Origin: Dokdonella_A soli
GTDB lineage: Bacteria; Pseudomonadota; Gammaproteobacteria; Xanthomonadales; Rhodanobacteraceae
NCBI RefSeq assembly: GCF_039523175.1
Contig: NZ_BAAAEU010000024.1
Span: forward strand, 124,001 to 188,000
Direction of reading: 5' to 3'
DNA: 64,000 bases
Part shown: positions 43,399 through 52,359 of the stretch, piece by piece
How positions within the stretch are numbered: position 1 is the first letter of the stretch
Layout of the letters: each line of letters starts with the position of its first letter
Made by a program: the position numbers and the translations under genes
The notes under the pieces: generated by a model
Told to the model about the DNA's origin: nothing
The model's input: the letters and a program-made list of their open reading frames with translations, nothing else
The model's database searches: none

Positions 43399-44481
43399 TT
43401 GACCGACTGGATCGAACGCAGCGACGCGCTGCACCGCCTGCTGGATGCGGCTCCGATGTCGATAGGACTCGACACCGAGTTCATGCGCATCGACACCTTC
43501 CTGCCGCGCCTCGCGCTGGTGCAGGTCGAGATCGACACACGCATTGCCCTGATCGATCCGACCGCCGAAGTCGATCCTGCGCCGCTGGCCGCCCTGCTCG
43601 CCGATCCCGCGCGCACGATCGTGATGCACAGCGCCAGCGAGGACCTGGAAGCGCTGGCGACCTGGTCCTGTTCGATCGCGCGGCTGTTCGACACGCAGAT
43701 CGCCGCCTCGTTTGCCGGCCTCGGCGCCGGACTTGGCTACCAGAAACTGGTGCGCGAGCTGACCGGCGTCGAGCTGCCGAAAGGCGAGACACGCTCGGAC
43801 TGGCTGCGCCGTCCGCTCAGCGAGCACCAGCTCGAATACGCCACGCAGGATGTCGTGCATTTGCCGGTGCTGCACGCAGAACTCGGAGCGCGCGTCGAGC
43901 GGCGCGGCTACAGTGCGTGGCTGGCCGAGGACTGCGCGCGCATGCTCGAACGCGCGCGCCAGCGCGAACCCGATCCGCAGCCGCAAGTCGCCTTGCGTGG
44001 CGCCGCCGAGTGGCCATCGGAACGCCAGGCACTGCTGCGTCGCGTGCTGCTCTGGCGCGATGCGACCGCGCGTGCGATCAACCGGCCGCGGCCTTGGCTG
44101 CTCGATGACGCGCATGCGCTCGATCTCTGCGCGCGGCCGCCGGTGGATGGCGATGAACTCGCGGAGCGCAGCAGGGGCCTGCGCGCGCTACGCGGCCCGC
44201 AGCGCGCCGAACTGCTCGCGGAGCTGACCGCACCGCTGGCAGCGGACGAGCTCGAGTTCGCGCCGATCCCGCGTGCACCCTCCGCGGGCGACAAGACCGT
44301 GATCGCCGCGATGAAGGAAGTCGTCGCCGCACGCGCCACAGAACTCGACTTGCCCGAAGGCCTGCTCTGCGCGCGCAGGCATCTGGAATCCCTGCTGGCG
44401 GCGCGACGCTGGCCGTCCGCACTCGACGGCTGGCGCCGCGATGTGCTGCACGACGCATTGGTCGCGCTGCTGCCTGCTTGA
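43399..44481 (+). CDS. rnd: Ribonuclease D
   Basis: A 360-aa 3'-5' exoribonuclease of the DEDDy family that trims tRNA and other structured RNA 3' ends. The exonuclease motifs are GLDTEF (motif I), HSASEDLEAL (II) and YATQDVVHLPVL (III), followed by two HRDC domains. The most conserved N-terminus (TDWIERSDALHRLL) begins at the TTG at 43399, which has AGAGGG upstream. The longer frame from 43024 would overlap the SUMF1 gene and is non-conserved. Confidence 0.94.
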   Translation: MTDWIERSDALHRLLDAAPMSIGLDTEFMRIDTFLPRLALVQVEIDTRIALIDPTAEVDPAPLAALLADPARTIVMHSASEDLEALATWSCSIARLFDTQIAASFAGLGAGLGYQKLVRELTGVELPKGETRSDWLRRPLSEHQLEYATQDVVHLPVLHAELGARVERRGYSAWLAEDCARMLERARQREPDPQPQVALRGAAEWPSERQALLRRVLLWRDATARAINRPRPWLLDDAHALDLCARPPVDGDELAERSRGLRALRGPQRAELLAELTAPLAADELEFAPIPRAPSAGDKTVIAAMKEVVAARATELDLPEGLLCARRHLESLLAARRWPSALDGWRRDVLHDALVALLPA

Positions 44482-44541
44482 CCGAAGCCACTCCGCCTGG
44501 AACTTGACAAGCCCCCCGCGCATGCCCGCACACTGCAGACC

Positions 44542-44703
44542 ATGAACCTCAGTCACGACCACCTTGCGCACATCCTTCCGGCGATCCGCCGGAGCGCGCC
44601 GGTGTGCGCGACCGCCTGCATCACCGCTTCCGCGACGACGACCACCACGACGACCACGACGACCACGATTACTACCGTGGAACGGGTGCCCGCGCGCGAT
44701 TGA
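44542..44703 (+). CDS. thrL: Threonine operon leader peptide (ThrL)
   Basis: A 53-codon frame with an ATG at 44542, MNLSHDHLAHILPA and onward, contains a run of 11 consecutive Thr codons (44635-44667) then Ile-Thr-Thr-Val, and ends ERVPARD. This Thr/Ile content is the usual sensor of a thr attenuator, where ribosome stalling at scarce Thr changes RNA folding. It sits 95 nt before thrA. It is longer than the 21-aa E. coli ThrL. The sequence is clear although no ortholog could be checked. Confidence 0.8.
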   Translation: MNLSHDHLAHILPAIRRSAPVCATACITASATTTTTTTTTTTITTVERVPARD

Positions 44704-44717
44704 TCCAATCCAGCAAC

Positions 44718-44793
44718 GGCCCCGCCCCGCAAGGGACAGGGCCGAGCTGCATAGCCCTGACCGCGCGGAACGGGGCCTCCACATCAGGAGGCC
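44718..44793 (+). promoter_or_regulatory. thr leader RNA switch: RBS-sequestering hairpin
   Basis: Between thrL and thrA, GGCCCCG (44718-44724) can pair with the distant CGGGGCC (44771-44777). Alternatively GGCCTCC-ACATCA-GGAGGCC (44774-44793) folds into a 7-bp hairpin that buries the thrA ribosome binding site (AGGAGG at 44786-44791), 6 nt before the ATG. The two structures overlap, as expected for alternative antiterminator/sequestrator forms. There is no T-run, so control may act on translation rather than termination. Confidence 0.6.
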
Positions 44794-44798
44794 ATTCC

Positions 44799-47300
44799 AT
44801 GTCCGAACCCGCCAGTCACGTTGCCGTCAAGGCCCCGACGCCGGCCCAGCAGATCGTCGCGCACAAGTTCGGCGGATCCAGCCTCGCCGACGCGAGCTGC
44901 TTCCGGCGCGTCGCCGCGATCCTGCATGCGCAACCCGAATTTCGTCAGCTCGTCGTCGTCTCGGCGATGCATGGCACCACCAACGCGCTGATCGCGCTCG
45001 CCGAGACGGCGGCGAGCGGCGCACCGGACTGGAACACCGGCTGGCAGGCGTTGCGCGACCGCCATCTCGCCATCGTGCACGACCTGCTCGATGCACGCGC
45101 GCACGCGACACTCGCGTGGATCGAGCAGGGCTTCGCGCAACTTGCGAATCTGCTGGGCGCGTTGGCCGTGCTCGGCACGCCGAATCGCGAGGCATTCGAA
45201 TCGATCCAGGGGCTGGGCGAAGTCTGGTCGGCACGCCTGCTCGCGGACTTCCTCGCGATGCAAGGCGTCGACTGCGCCTGCCTCGATGCGCGCGAGGTGC
45301 TGGTCGTCAACCACGGCGAGCTCGGTGCGGCTGTCGACTGGAGCGAGAGCGGCGCGCGGTTCGCCGAATGGCGCGCGCGGCATGCGCAATCCTGGCTGAT
45401 CGTGACCGGATTCATCGCGCGCACACGGACCGGCCGCGCGACCGTGCTCGGCCGCAACGGCAGCGACTATTCCGCGGCGATATTCGCAGCGCTGTGCGAT
45501 GCCCGCGAACTGACCCTGTGGGGTGACACCGACGGCGTGCTCTCGGCCGACCCGCGCCTGGTGCCGGATGCGATTCCGCTGCCTTCGTTGAGCTATGACG
45601 AAGCCTGCGAGCTCGCATACTTCGGCGCCAAAGTCATCCATCCGCAGACCCTGACGCCGGTGATCGCGCGCGGCTTGCCGGTGCGCATCCGCAACACGTT
45701 CCACCCTGAGCATCCCGGGACCGCGATCGGTGAGGTCGCCGCGGTGGGCGCGCATTCGCCACCGGTCAAGGGCATCAGCACCGCGCGCGAGCTTGCCGTC
45801 GTCACGCTCGAAGGCGCCGGCATGATCGGCGTGCCCGGCACCGCCGAGCGCACGTTCGGTGCGCTGCACCGCGCCGGCGTATCGGTGGTGATGATCTCGC
45901 AAGGTTCGTCCGAGCACTCGATCTGCTGCGTCGTGCGCGACGCCGACGTGGCCGACGCGGAAACGGCGCTGCGCCGCGCATTCGCGGCCGAGATCACGCG
46001 CGGCGAGATCCACAGCGTCGGCGTGGCCCGCGACATCAGCGTGCTCGCCGCCGTCGGTGACGGCATGGCCGGCACGCCAGGCATTGCCGCGCGTCTGTTC
46101 GGCGCGCTCGCGCGCACCGGCGTCAACATCCGTGCGATCGCGCAGGGCGCCTCCGAACGCAACATCTCGGTCGCGGTCGCCAGCGCTGACGCGCCACGCG
46201 CGCTGCGCGCCGTGCATTCGGCGTTCTGGCTCTCGCCGCAGACCCTGTCGATCGGTCTGATCGGGCCGGGCAAGGTCGGCGCGGCGCTGCTCAGGCAGAT
46301 CCAGTCGGCGCGGCCGAGGCTGCTGCACGACATCCAGCTGGATCTGCGCGTGCGCGCCGTCGCCACCAGTCGTCGGATGTGGCTCGGCGAGGCCGGCGCC
46401 GCAGACGGCTGGAACAACGCGGCCGACATGACGTGCGATCTCGACGCATTCGCACGCCACGTGCAGGCCGAGCATCTGCCGCACGCGGTCATCATCGACT
46501 GCAGTGCCAGCGATGCGGTCGCGCAACGCTACGCGGACTGGCTCGGCGCCGGTATCCACGTGGTCACACCGAACAAGCACGCCGGTGCCGGTCCGTCCGC
46601 ACGCTGGCGCGCGATCCGCGCCGCGACCGCGGGCGGCGCACGCTTCCGCTACGAGGCGACCGTGGGCGCCGGCCTGCCGGTGATCTCGACCCTGCGCGAC
46701 CTGCTCGACACCGGCGACGAGATGATCGCGATCGACGGCATCCTGTCCGGCACGCTGGCATGGCTGTTCAATCGCTACGATGGCACGCAGGCGTTTTCGG
46801 ATCTCGTGCGCGAGGCACATGCGCTCGGCTACACCGAACCCGATCCACGCGATGATCTCTCCGGCACGGACGTCGCGCGCAAATTGGTGATCTTCGCGCG
46901 CGAGGCCGGCGTCGAGCTCGATCTCGCCGATGTCGCGGTCGAGAGCCTTGTTCCCGAATCCTTGCGCACCCATTCCGCGGAAACATTCATGGACCATCTG
47001 CCCCAACTCGATGCTGCGATGGCCGCGCGTCACGCGCACGCGTCGCGCAACGGCAGCGTGCTGCGCTACGTCGCGCATCTCGATCACGTCGGCACGGCGC
47101 GCGTCGGTCTCGTCGAGCTGCCGTCCAGCCACGCATTCGCGCATCTGCGCCTGACCGACAACATCGTGCAGTTCACGACGCGGCGCTATCGAGACAATCC
47201 GCTGGTCGTGCAGGGCCCGGGCGCCGGCCCGGAAGTCACCGCAGCCGGCGTGTTCGCCGATCTGCTGCGCGTCTCCGCCGCACTCGGAGCGAAATTATGA
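44799..47300 (+). CDS. thrA: Bifunctional aspartate kinase / homoserine dehydrogenase I
   Basis: An 833-aa fusion that carries out the first and third steps of threonine synthesis. The aspartate kinase domain begins HKFGGSSLADASCF (residues 25-38) and includes LWGDTDGVLSADPR. Two regulatory ACT-like repeats lie around 320-460 (SVVMISQGSSEHSI and INIRAIAQGASERNI-type), and the homoserine dehydrogenase domain starts IGLIGPGKVGAALL (about 485) and contains the ETFMDHLPQLD and PDDLSGTD regions. The start is ATG 44799 behind the buried AGGAGG. First gene of thrABC. Confidence 0.96.
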   Translation: MSEPASHVAVKAPTPAQQIVAHKFGGSSLADASCFRRVAAILHAQPEFRQLVVVSAMHGTTNALIALAETAASGAPDWNTGWQALRDRHLAIVHDLLDARAHATLAWIEQGFAQLANLLGALAVLGTPNREAFESIQGLGEVWSARLLADFLAMQGVDCACLDAREVLVVNHGELGAAVDWSESGARFAEWRARHAQSWLIVTGFIARTRTGRATVLGRNGSDYSAAIFAALCDARELTLWGDTDGVLSADPRLVPDAIPLPSLSYDEACELAYFGAKVIHPQTLTPVIARGLPVRIRNTFHPEHPGTAIGEVAAVGAHSPPVKGISTARELAVVTLEGAGMIGVPGTAERTFGALHRAGVSVVMISQGSSEHSICCVVRDADVADAETALRRAFAAEITRGEIHSVGVARDISVLAAVGDGMAGTPGIAARLFGALARTGVNIRAIAQGASERNISVAVASADAPRALRAVHSAFWLSPQTLSIGLIGPGKVGAALLRQIQSARPRLLHDIQLDLRVRAVATSRRMWLGEAGAADGWNNAADMTCDLDAFARHVQAEHLPHAVIIDCSASDAVAQRYADWLGAGIHVVTPNKHAGAGPSARWRAIRAATAGGARFRYEATVGAGLPVISTLRDLLDTGDEMIAIDGILSGTLAWLFNRYDGTQAFSDLVREAHALGYTEPDPRDDLSGTDVARKLVIFAREAGVELDLADVAVESLVPESLRTHSAETFMDHLPQLDAAMAARHAHASRNGSVLRYVAHLDHVGTARVGLVELPSSHAFAHLRLTDNIVQFTTRRYRDNPLVVQGPGAGPEVTAAGVFADLLRVSAALGAKL

Positions 47301-47334
47301 TGTTTGCGCTCGTCCATGATCGCGTGAATCAAAC

Positions 47335-47361
47335 GCCGGCCATCCATGGCCGCACTTCTCA
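47335..47361 (+). repeat. Hairpin repeat between thrA and thrB
   Basis: GCCGGCCATCCATGGCCGCAC and the adjacent ACTTCTCA match the second half of the two repeats at 9254-9469. It is a GGCCA-TCCA-TGGCC hairpin in the 100-bp gap and may influence thrA/thrB mRNA processing. Confidence 0.65.
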
Positions 47362-47403
47362 CCAAAAGCGTCATTCCTGCCGACGTTCCCAGGAACATTC
47401 AGC

Positions 47404-48327
47404 GTGAAACAAATTGCCACTGCATTCGCGCCGGCCAGCGTCGGCAACGTAGGCGTCGGCTTCGACATCCTCGGTCACTCGATCATCGGCCCCGGCGACC
47501 GCGTGACCGTGCGACGCATCGCCGAACCGACGGTGCGTATCGCCGCGATCCGCGGCAGCATGGCACTGCTGCCGTTCGAGGCCGAACACAACACCGCCGG
47601 CGCGGCGCTGATCGCGATGCGCGCGGCGCTCGCGCTGCCGTTCGGCCTCGAGATCGAGATCGACAAGGGCATTCCGTTCGGCTCCGGCATGGGCGGCTCG
47701 GCCGCATCGGCGGTCGCCGCGCTGGTTGCCGCGAATGCGCTGCTCGACCGCGCGCTGCCGCGCGAGCTGCTGTATCCGTTCGCACTCGCTGGCGAAGCGG
47801 TCGCCAGCGGTGGTCGCCATGGCGACAACGTCGGGCCGATGCTGCTCGGTGGCCTCGTGCTGGCAACCGCGGACCAGCTCGTACGCATTCCCGTGCCACA
47901 CGGGCTGCATTGCGCGCTGGTGCATCCGCATGCAGTGGTGGAGACGCGCGAGGCGCGTGCCGCGCTCGAAGGCAGCTACGCCCTGCCGGACTTCGTCGCG
48001 CAGAGCGCGAACCTGGCCATGCTGCTCGCCGGCTGCCATGGCAACAACATCGGGTTGATCCGCGCCGGTCTGCACGACGTGCTGGTTGAGCCGCGCCGTG
48101 CGCCGCTGATCAAGGGCTTCGCCGCCGTGAAGCAGGCCGCGCTCGATGCCGGCGCACTCGGCGCGAGCATTTCCGGCGCGGGACCCAGCGTGTTCGCGTG
48201 GTGTGCCGACGAGCGCTTGGCCAAGATGGCGGCGGACCGCATGCGAGCGGCGTTCGCTGGCGCGCACCTTGGCAGCGACGCCTGGATTTCGCCAGTGAAC
48301 GGGCCGGCAGCGGAACTGGTTGCATGA
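47404..48327 (+). CDS. thrB: Homoserine kinase (ThrB)
   Basis: A 307-aa GHMP kinase that phosphorylates homoserine. The GHMP ATP-binding motif is PFGSGMGGSAASAV (residues 90-103). N-terminal FAPASVGNVGVGFD and C-terminal GASISGAGPSVFAW complete the family pattern. The gene lies 103 bp after thrA and overlaps thrC by 4 nt (ATGA). The gap contains the hairpin repeat at 47335. Confidence 0.96.
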   Translation: MKQIATAFAPASVGNVGVGFDILGHSIIGPGDRVTVRRIAEPTVRIAAIRGSMALLPFEAEHNTAGAALIAMRAALALPFGLEIEIDKGIPFGSGMGGSAASAVAALVAANALLDRALPRELLYPFALAGEAVASGGRHGDNVGPMLLGGLVLATADQLVRIPVPHGLHCALVHPHAVVETREARAALEGSYALPDFVAQSANLAMLLAGCHGNNIGLIRAGLHDVLVEPRRAPLIKGFAAVKQAALDAGALGASISGAGPSVFAWCADERLAKMAADRMRAAFAGAHLGSDAWISPVNGPAAELVA

Positions 48328-49628
48328 AGTACGTCAGCACCCGCGATGAATCGCCCGCGCTCCACCTCGGCGCCGCGCTCGCCGCCGGACTCGCGCAGGA
48401 TGGCGGGCTGTATGTGCCGCAACGCCTGCCGCGCTTCACGAGCGCCGATTTCGACGACCGCAACAATCTAGCCAGCGTGGCCTCGCGTCTGTTGCAGCCA
48501 TTCTTCGCTGAAGACCTGCTCGCGCATGAACTCGATGCGATCTGTCGCGAGACGCTGGATCTGCCAACGCCGCTGCGCCAGCTGGATGCGCGTACGCAAT
48601 CGCTGGAGCTGTTCCATGGCCCGACGGCAGCCTTCAAGGATTTCGGCGCACGCTTCCTTGCCGCCTGCCTCGCCCGCACCCGCCCACTCGATGCGCCGCA
48701 ATTGACGGTACTCGTCGCGACCTCCGGCGACACCGGCGCCGCAGTCGCGGCGGCATTCCATCGCCGGCCCGGATTCCGCGTCGTGATCCTGTATCCGGAT
48801 GGTCGTGTGTCACCGCGCCAGGCGAACCAGCTTGGCTGCTTCGGCGACAACGTGCTCGCGCTGCGGGTGGCCGGCACGTTCGACCAGTGCCAGACGCTGG
48901 TCAAGCAGGCGCTCAACGACGATGCGCTGAAACGCAGCATTCCGCTGACCTCGGCGAACAGCATCAGCCTCGGCCGCCTGCTGCCGCAGATCACCTACTA
49001 CGCGCTGGCCGCACTGTGGCACTGGCGCATGCACGGCGAGCCGCTGAGCTTCGTGATCCCGACCGGCAACCTCGGCAACGCGCTGGGCTGCGTGCTCGCA
49101 CGCACGATGGGCCTGCCGATCGGCGACATCGTGCTGGCAACGAATGCGAACCGCGTGCTGCCGGAATTCTTCGCCGGCACCGACTACGCACCACGCCCGA
49201 GCATCGCGACCCTGGCCAACGCGATGGACGTCGGCGCGCCGAGCAATTTCGAGCGCCTGCGCTGGCTGTATCCGGACGCCGGCGAGCTTCGCCGCGCGTT
49301 GCGCGCCGAGGCCGTCGACGACGCGCAGATCCGTGACGCGATCCGCGCGAGCCGCGAACGTTACGGCACCCTGGTCTGCCCGCACACCGCGACCGCGCTG
49401 CGCGTGCTCGAACGCATGCGCGTGCGCGGAGACGAGCGACACTACGCCATCGTCGCGACCGCGCATCCGGCGAAATTCGATTCCGTCATCGAGCCGCTGA
49501 TCGGAGCGGCCGTCGACGTCCCACCGACGCTGGCTGCGCTGCTCGCCCGACCCTCGCAAGCCGAGCCACTGGCTGCGGACTACGCGGCGTTGCGCGAGCG
49601 ACTCGTCGCATCGAGCGGTCGGGTGTGA
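48324..49628 (+). CDS. thrC: Threonine synthase (ThrC)
   Basis: A 434-aa PLP enzyme converting O-phosphohomoserine to threonine. The N-terminal YVSTRDESPALHLGAALAAGLAQDGGLYVPQ region and the PLP Lys in FHGPTAAFKDFGARF (near residue 97) fit the ThrC2/type II threonine synthases. SGDTGAAVAAAF is the phosphate-binding loop. It starts within the thrB stop. Last gene of the thr operon. Confidence 0.96.
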   Translation: MKYVSTRDESPALHLGAALAAGLAQDGGLYVPQRLPRFTSADFDDRNNLASVASRLLQPFFAEDLLAHELDAICRETLDLPTPLRQLDARTQSLELFHGPTAAFKDFGARFLAACLARTRPLDAPQLTVLVATSGDTGAAVAAAFHRRPGFRVVILYPDGRVSPRQANQLGCFGDNVLALRVAGTFDQCQTLVKQALNDDALKRSIPLTSANSISLGRLLPQITYYALAALWHWRMHGEPLSFVIPTGNLGNALGCVLARTMGLPIGDIVLATNANRVLPEFFAGTDYAPRPSIATLANAMDVGAPSNFERLRWLYPDAGELRRALRAEAVDDAQIRDAIRASRERYGTLVCPHTATALRVLERMRVRGDERHYAIVATAHPAKFDSVIEPLIGAAVDVPPTLAALLARPSQAEPLAADYAALRERLVASSGRV

Positions 49629-49821
49629 GCGGCTATGAACATTGGTCGACTTGCTTCTGCTTCCCTGCGCAACGGGGAACGAAAAGCCGATCAAGTCATC
49701 GTTCCTGGCCACGTGCAGGCAGCCGAACGGGCCGATCATGGGTGTCAGGCTTGGCGATCCGCGGTTCGCACGCTATCATTCGCGCCCCTTTCGCGGCCGA
49801 TTGGCCCGAAAACAGTATCGT

Positions 49822-49897
<76 letters not shown>

Positions 49898-49910
49898 TTC
49901 AATCCAGTGC

Positions 49911-49946
49911 GAAAGCCCCTGAAAGCCAACACTTTCCGGGGCTTTC
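49911..49946 (+). terminator. Terminator after tRNA-Ala
   Basis: GAAAGCCCCTGAAAG pairs with CTTTCCGGGGCTTTC (one mismatch) around a 6-nt loop, followed by TTGCTTCT. A typical intrinsic terminator. Confidence 0.8.
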
Positions 49947-50045
49947 TTGCTTCTGGACTCGTTGCAACACCGCCATCGCCGAACGGGCCGGCGCCGCTCG
50001 CGGGCCGGATCTTGCGGGTGCCGAGGTTCGCGAGCAGACTTTTGC

Positions 50046-50120
50046 CGCGGGGTAGAGCAGTGGCAGCTCGCTAGCCTAACCTGCTGGAGGTCAGTGGTTC
50101 GATTCCACTCCCCGCTACCA
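50046..50120 (+). tRNA. Unusual tRNA with initiator-like acceptor and apparent anticodon AAC
   Basis: A 75-nt full cloverleaf with encoded CCA. The acceptor CGCGGGG pairs with CCCCGCT except C1/U72, the unpaired first pair typical of initiator tRNAs. The D-stem GAGC/GCTC and T-stem AGTGG/CCACT are perfect, and the T-loop TTCGATT is canonical. The anticodon stem CTAGC/GCTGG holds loop CTAACCT, so position 34-36 reads AAC (Val codon GUU), with C37 rather than a purine. It lacks the three G-C pairs of initiator anticodon stems. Identity is uncertain. It could be a degenerate fMet copy or a specialised tRNA. Confidence 0.7.
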
Positions 50121-50189
50121 CGGGGGTGCTTCCGGCGCGGCCGGAGCGATTTGCGACCCCTGTTCCCTGGACCGTCAGACTGGAGGTGT

Positions 50190-50306
50190 CGGGTTATTGC
50201 AGTTACCGCAATTCCTCTGCCCACCCTGAGCGACATCTGCCTCTTTGGCATGGCCGCGCTCATGTGCGTGGTGGCCTACCGACAGCTGCGCAAGACAGCG
50301 CGTTAG
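50190..50306 (+). pseudogene. IPTL-type C-terminal sorting-signal fragment
   Basis: The frame VIAVTAIPLPTLSDI, then CLFGMAALMCVVAYRQLRKTAR ends at 50306. It looks like the C-terminus of an IPTL-CTERM protein: a P-T-L-S motif, a single membrane helix and a basic tail. No start codon lies nearby, so it is a stub. A good terminator follows, so it may still be transcribed. Confidence 0.45.
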
Positions 50307-50330
50307 ATCCAGATCCACGATTCGTTCGAA

Positions 50331-50357
50331 CGGCACCGCTCGGTGCCGTTTTTTTTT
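50331..50357 (+). terminator. Rho-independent terminator
   Basis: CGGCACCG-CT-CGGTGCCG followed by nine T. A perfect 8-bp stem. It ends transcripts from the tRNA and IPTL-like stub. Confidence 0.9.
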
Positions 50358-50421
50358 ACCGCAGGCGGTCCGGATACGACGATCCTCGCGGCAGGCGCGC
50401 TGATGCTCGCCCGCCTCGTGC

Positions 50422-52095
50422 TCAGCCCGTACCACTGTGCGCATACACGCGCTTGCCTCCGACCCAGGTTTCGAGCACCTGCGTCTGCCAGATCCGTGCC
50501 GGCTTCACCGCGAACAGGTCACGGTCGATCAGGATGAAGTCGGCCCACTTGCCCGGCTCCAGCGTGCCGAGCGTCTTCTCCTGGTGCGCGGCATACGCGG
50601 CATCGAGCGTGAACGCGCGCAACGCTTCCACCAATGTGAGGGCCTGCTCCGGATGCCAGCCGCCGGGCGGATGGCCCGCATGATCCTGACGCGTGACCGC
50701 CGAGTACAGGCCGTAGAACGGATTCGGCGATTCCACAGGGAAGTCCGATCCGCCCGCGACCACCGTGCCCTGCTTCAGGAACGTGCGCCACGCATATGCG
50801 CCCTCGATGCGATCGTGGCCGATACGATCCTCGGCCATGTTCATGTCGGACGTCGCGTGGGTCGGCTGCATCGACGCGATCAGCTTGAGCTTCGTGAAGC
50901 GCGGAATGTCCTGCAGCGAAACCACCTGCGCGTGCTCGATGCGGTTGCGCAGGTTTTCGCCGCCATGCGCCATGTAGGCCGCGGCAAAGCTGTCGAGCAC
51001 CTCACGGTTCGCGCGATCACCGATCGCATGAATGCAGACCTGATAACCCTTGCCGAGCGCCTTGCCGATCATCGCGGCCAGCTCGTCGGGCTTGTAGAAC
51101 AGCAACCCCTGGTTGTGCGGGTCATCCGAGTACGGCGCGAGCATCGCCGCGCCGCGGCTGCCGAGTGCGCCATCGGCGTACAGCTTGACGCTGCGCGCGC
51201 TCAGGAAATCGTCGCCGTAGCCGATCAACGGACCACCCTTGCTGATCGTGTCGAAATCCTCGCCTGTGCCTCGGATCATCGCGTAGATGCGCGCAGTGAG
51301 CTTGTGCTCGTCGGCATAGCGTCGGTAGAGCGCAAAGGTCGCCGTGTCGATGCCGGGATCGTCGACCCCGGTGAGGCCGACGCTGGCCATCTCGGCCAGC
51401 GCCGCATCGAGCGCGGTGGCGGATTCGATAGGTGTGGGTGCCGGCATCCTGCGTTCGATCAGCTCCATCGCGCCGTCGACGAACACGCCGCTCGGATTGC
51501 CGCTTGCGTCGCGTTCGATGCGGCCGCCGGCCGGGTCCTTTGTCCCCTTGTCGATGCCGGCGAGTTTCATCGCGGCACTGTTGGCCCAGCCCGCGTGGCC
51601 GTCGACACGGCTCAACCACGCCGGACGATCGCCGACCACCGCATCGAGTTCGTGCGCCGTCGGAAAGCGACCCAGCTTCCAGATCACCTGGTTCCAGCCG
51701 CGACCCTGCACCCACGCGCTGGCCGGATGCGCGGCCGCGAACGTCTTCGCGGCGGCCAGCGCCTCGTCGAGCGTCTTCGTCGCGGTCAGATCGAGCTGAC
51801 TCTTCATGAAGCCGAGGCCCATCACATGCCCATGCGCATCGATCAGTCCCGGTAGCAGCGTGCGGCCCGTGCCGTCGACGACACGGGCGCCATCCGCGCG
51901 CTTCGCGAGGTCGGCATGGCTGCCGGTTGCGACGACCTTGCCGCGATCGACCAGCAACGCCTCGAAGCGTTGCAGCTTGCCCGCACTGTCCAGCGTGTAG
52001 CCGTTGACGTGGTCGACGAGCAGGTCGGCGCCGAGCGCCAGTGGTGCGACCAGCAGCATGGCGAGCAGCAGGGGAAAACGGAGCGGAACCGTCAT
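50422..52095 (-). CDS. Amidohydrolase family protein (YtcJ-like), exported
   Basis: A 557-aa protein with an N-terminal signal peptide (about 1-21) and an amidohydrolase-3 type TIM barrel. The metal motif is GLIDAHGHVMG (near 78-88), with the other ligands in the VCIHAIGDRANR and IEHAQVVS segments, and GSDFPVE supplying the Asp. Close relatives hydrolyse N-acyl or amide compounds. The substrate is unknown here. The start is ATG 52095, after a GGGAG ribosome binding site. The much longer frame upstream is the antisense shadow of the phosphatase gene. Confidence 0.9.
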   Translation of the reverse strand: MTVPLRFPLLLAMLLVAPLALGADLLVDHVNGYTLDSAGKLQRFEALLVDRGKVVATGSHADLAKRADGARVVDGTGRTLLPGLIDAHGHVMGLGFMKSQLDLTATKTLDEALAAAKTFAAAHPASAWVQGRGWNQVIWKLGRFPTAHELDAVVGDRPAWLSRVDGHAGWANSAAMKLAGIDKGTKDPAGGRIERDASGNPSGVFVDGAMELIERRMPAPTPIESATALDAALAEMASVGLTGVDDPGIDTATFALYRRYADEHKLTARIYAMIRGTGEDFDTISKGGPLIGYGDDFLSARSVKLYADGALGSRGAAMLAPYSDDPHNQGLLFYKPDELAAMIGKALGKGYQVCIHAIGDRANREVLDSFAAAYMAHGGENLRNRIEHAQVVSLQDIPRFTKLKLIASMQPTHATSDMNMAEDRIGHDRIEGAYAWRTFLKQGTVVAGGSDFPVESPNPFYGLYSAVTRQDHAGHPPGGWHPEQALTLVEALRAFTLDAAYAAHQEKTLGTLEPGKWADFILIDRDLFAVKPARIWQTQVLETWVGGKRVYAHSGTG

Positions 52096-52359
52096 GTCGC
52101 GAACTCCCGGCGATGGAATCGCAACGATACGCGATCGGCGCCAGCGATCGCATCGCCGATGGATCCGCGGGCTGGGCCACAGTCCGAGGCTTGGCCGGGC
52201 GCCTCGGCCAACGCCCCACCCCGGCTCGCAGGCGAGCGCGGGCACGCGAACTTGCGCATGGCGCAAACTCGGCGGCATCCTATGCCGCCACGGCGCCGAA
52301 AAGGTGGCCGCATGCGCCCGTGAGAAGGCGTTGGCCCCTTCAGGAACCCTGCCCTGCGC

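Noticed and set aside
44604..44800. A His/Asp-rich N-terminal extension for thrA (DDDHHDDHDDHD)
   Set aside because: It is the thrL Thr-codon run read in another frame. The thrA start at 44799 has its own AGGAGG and fits the family.
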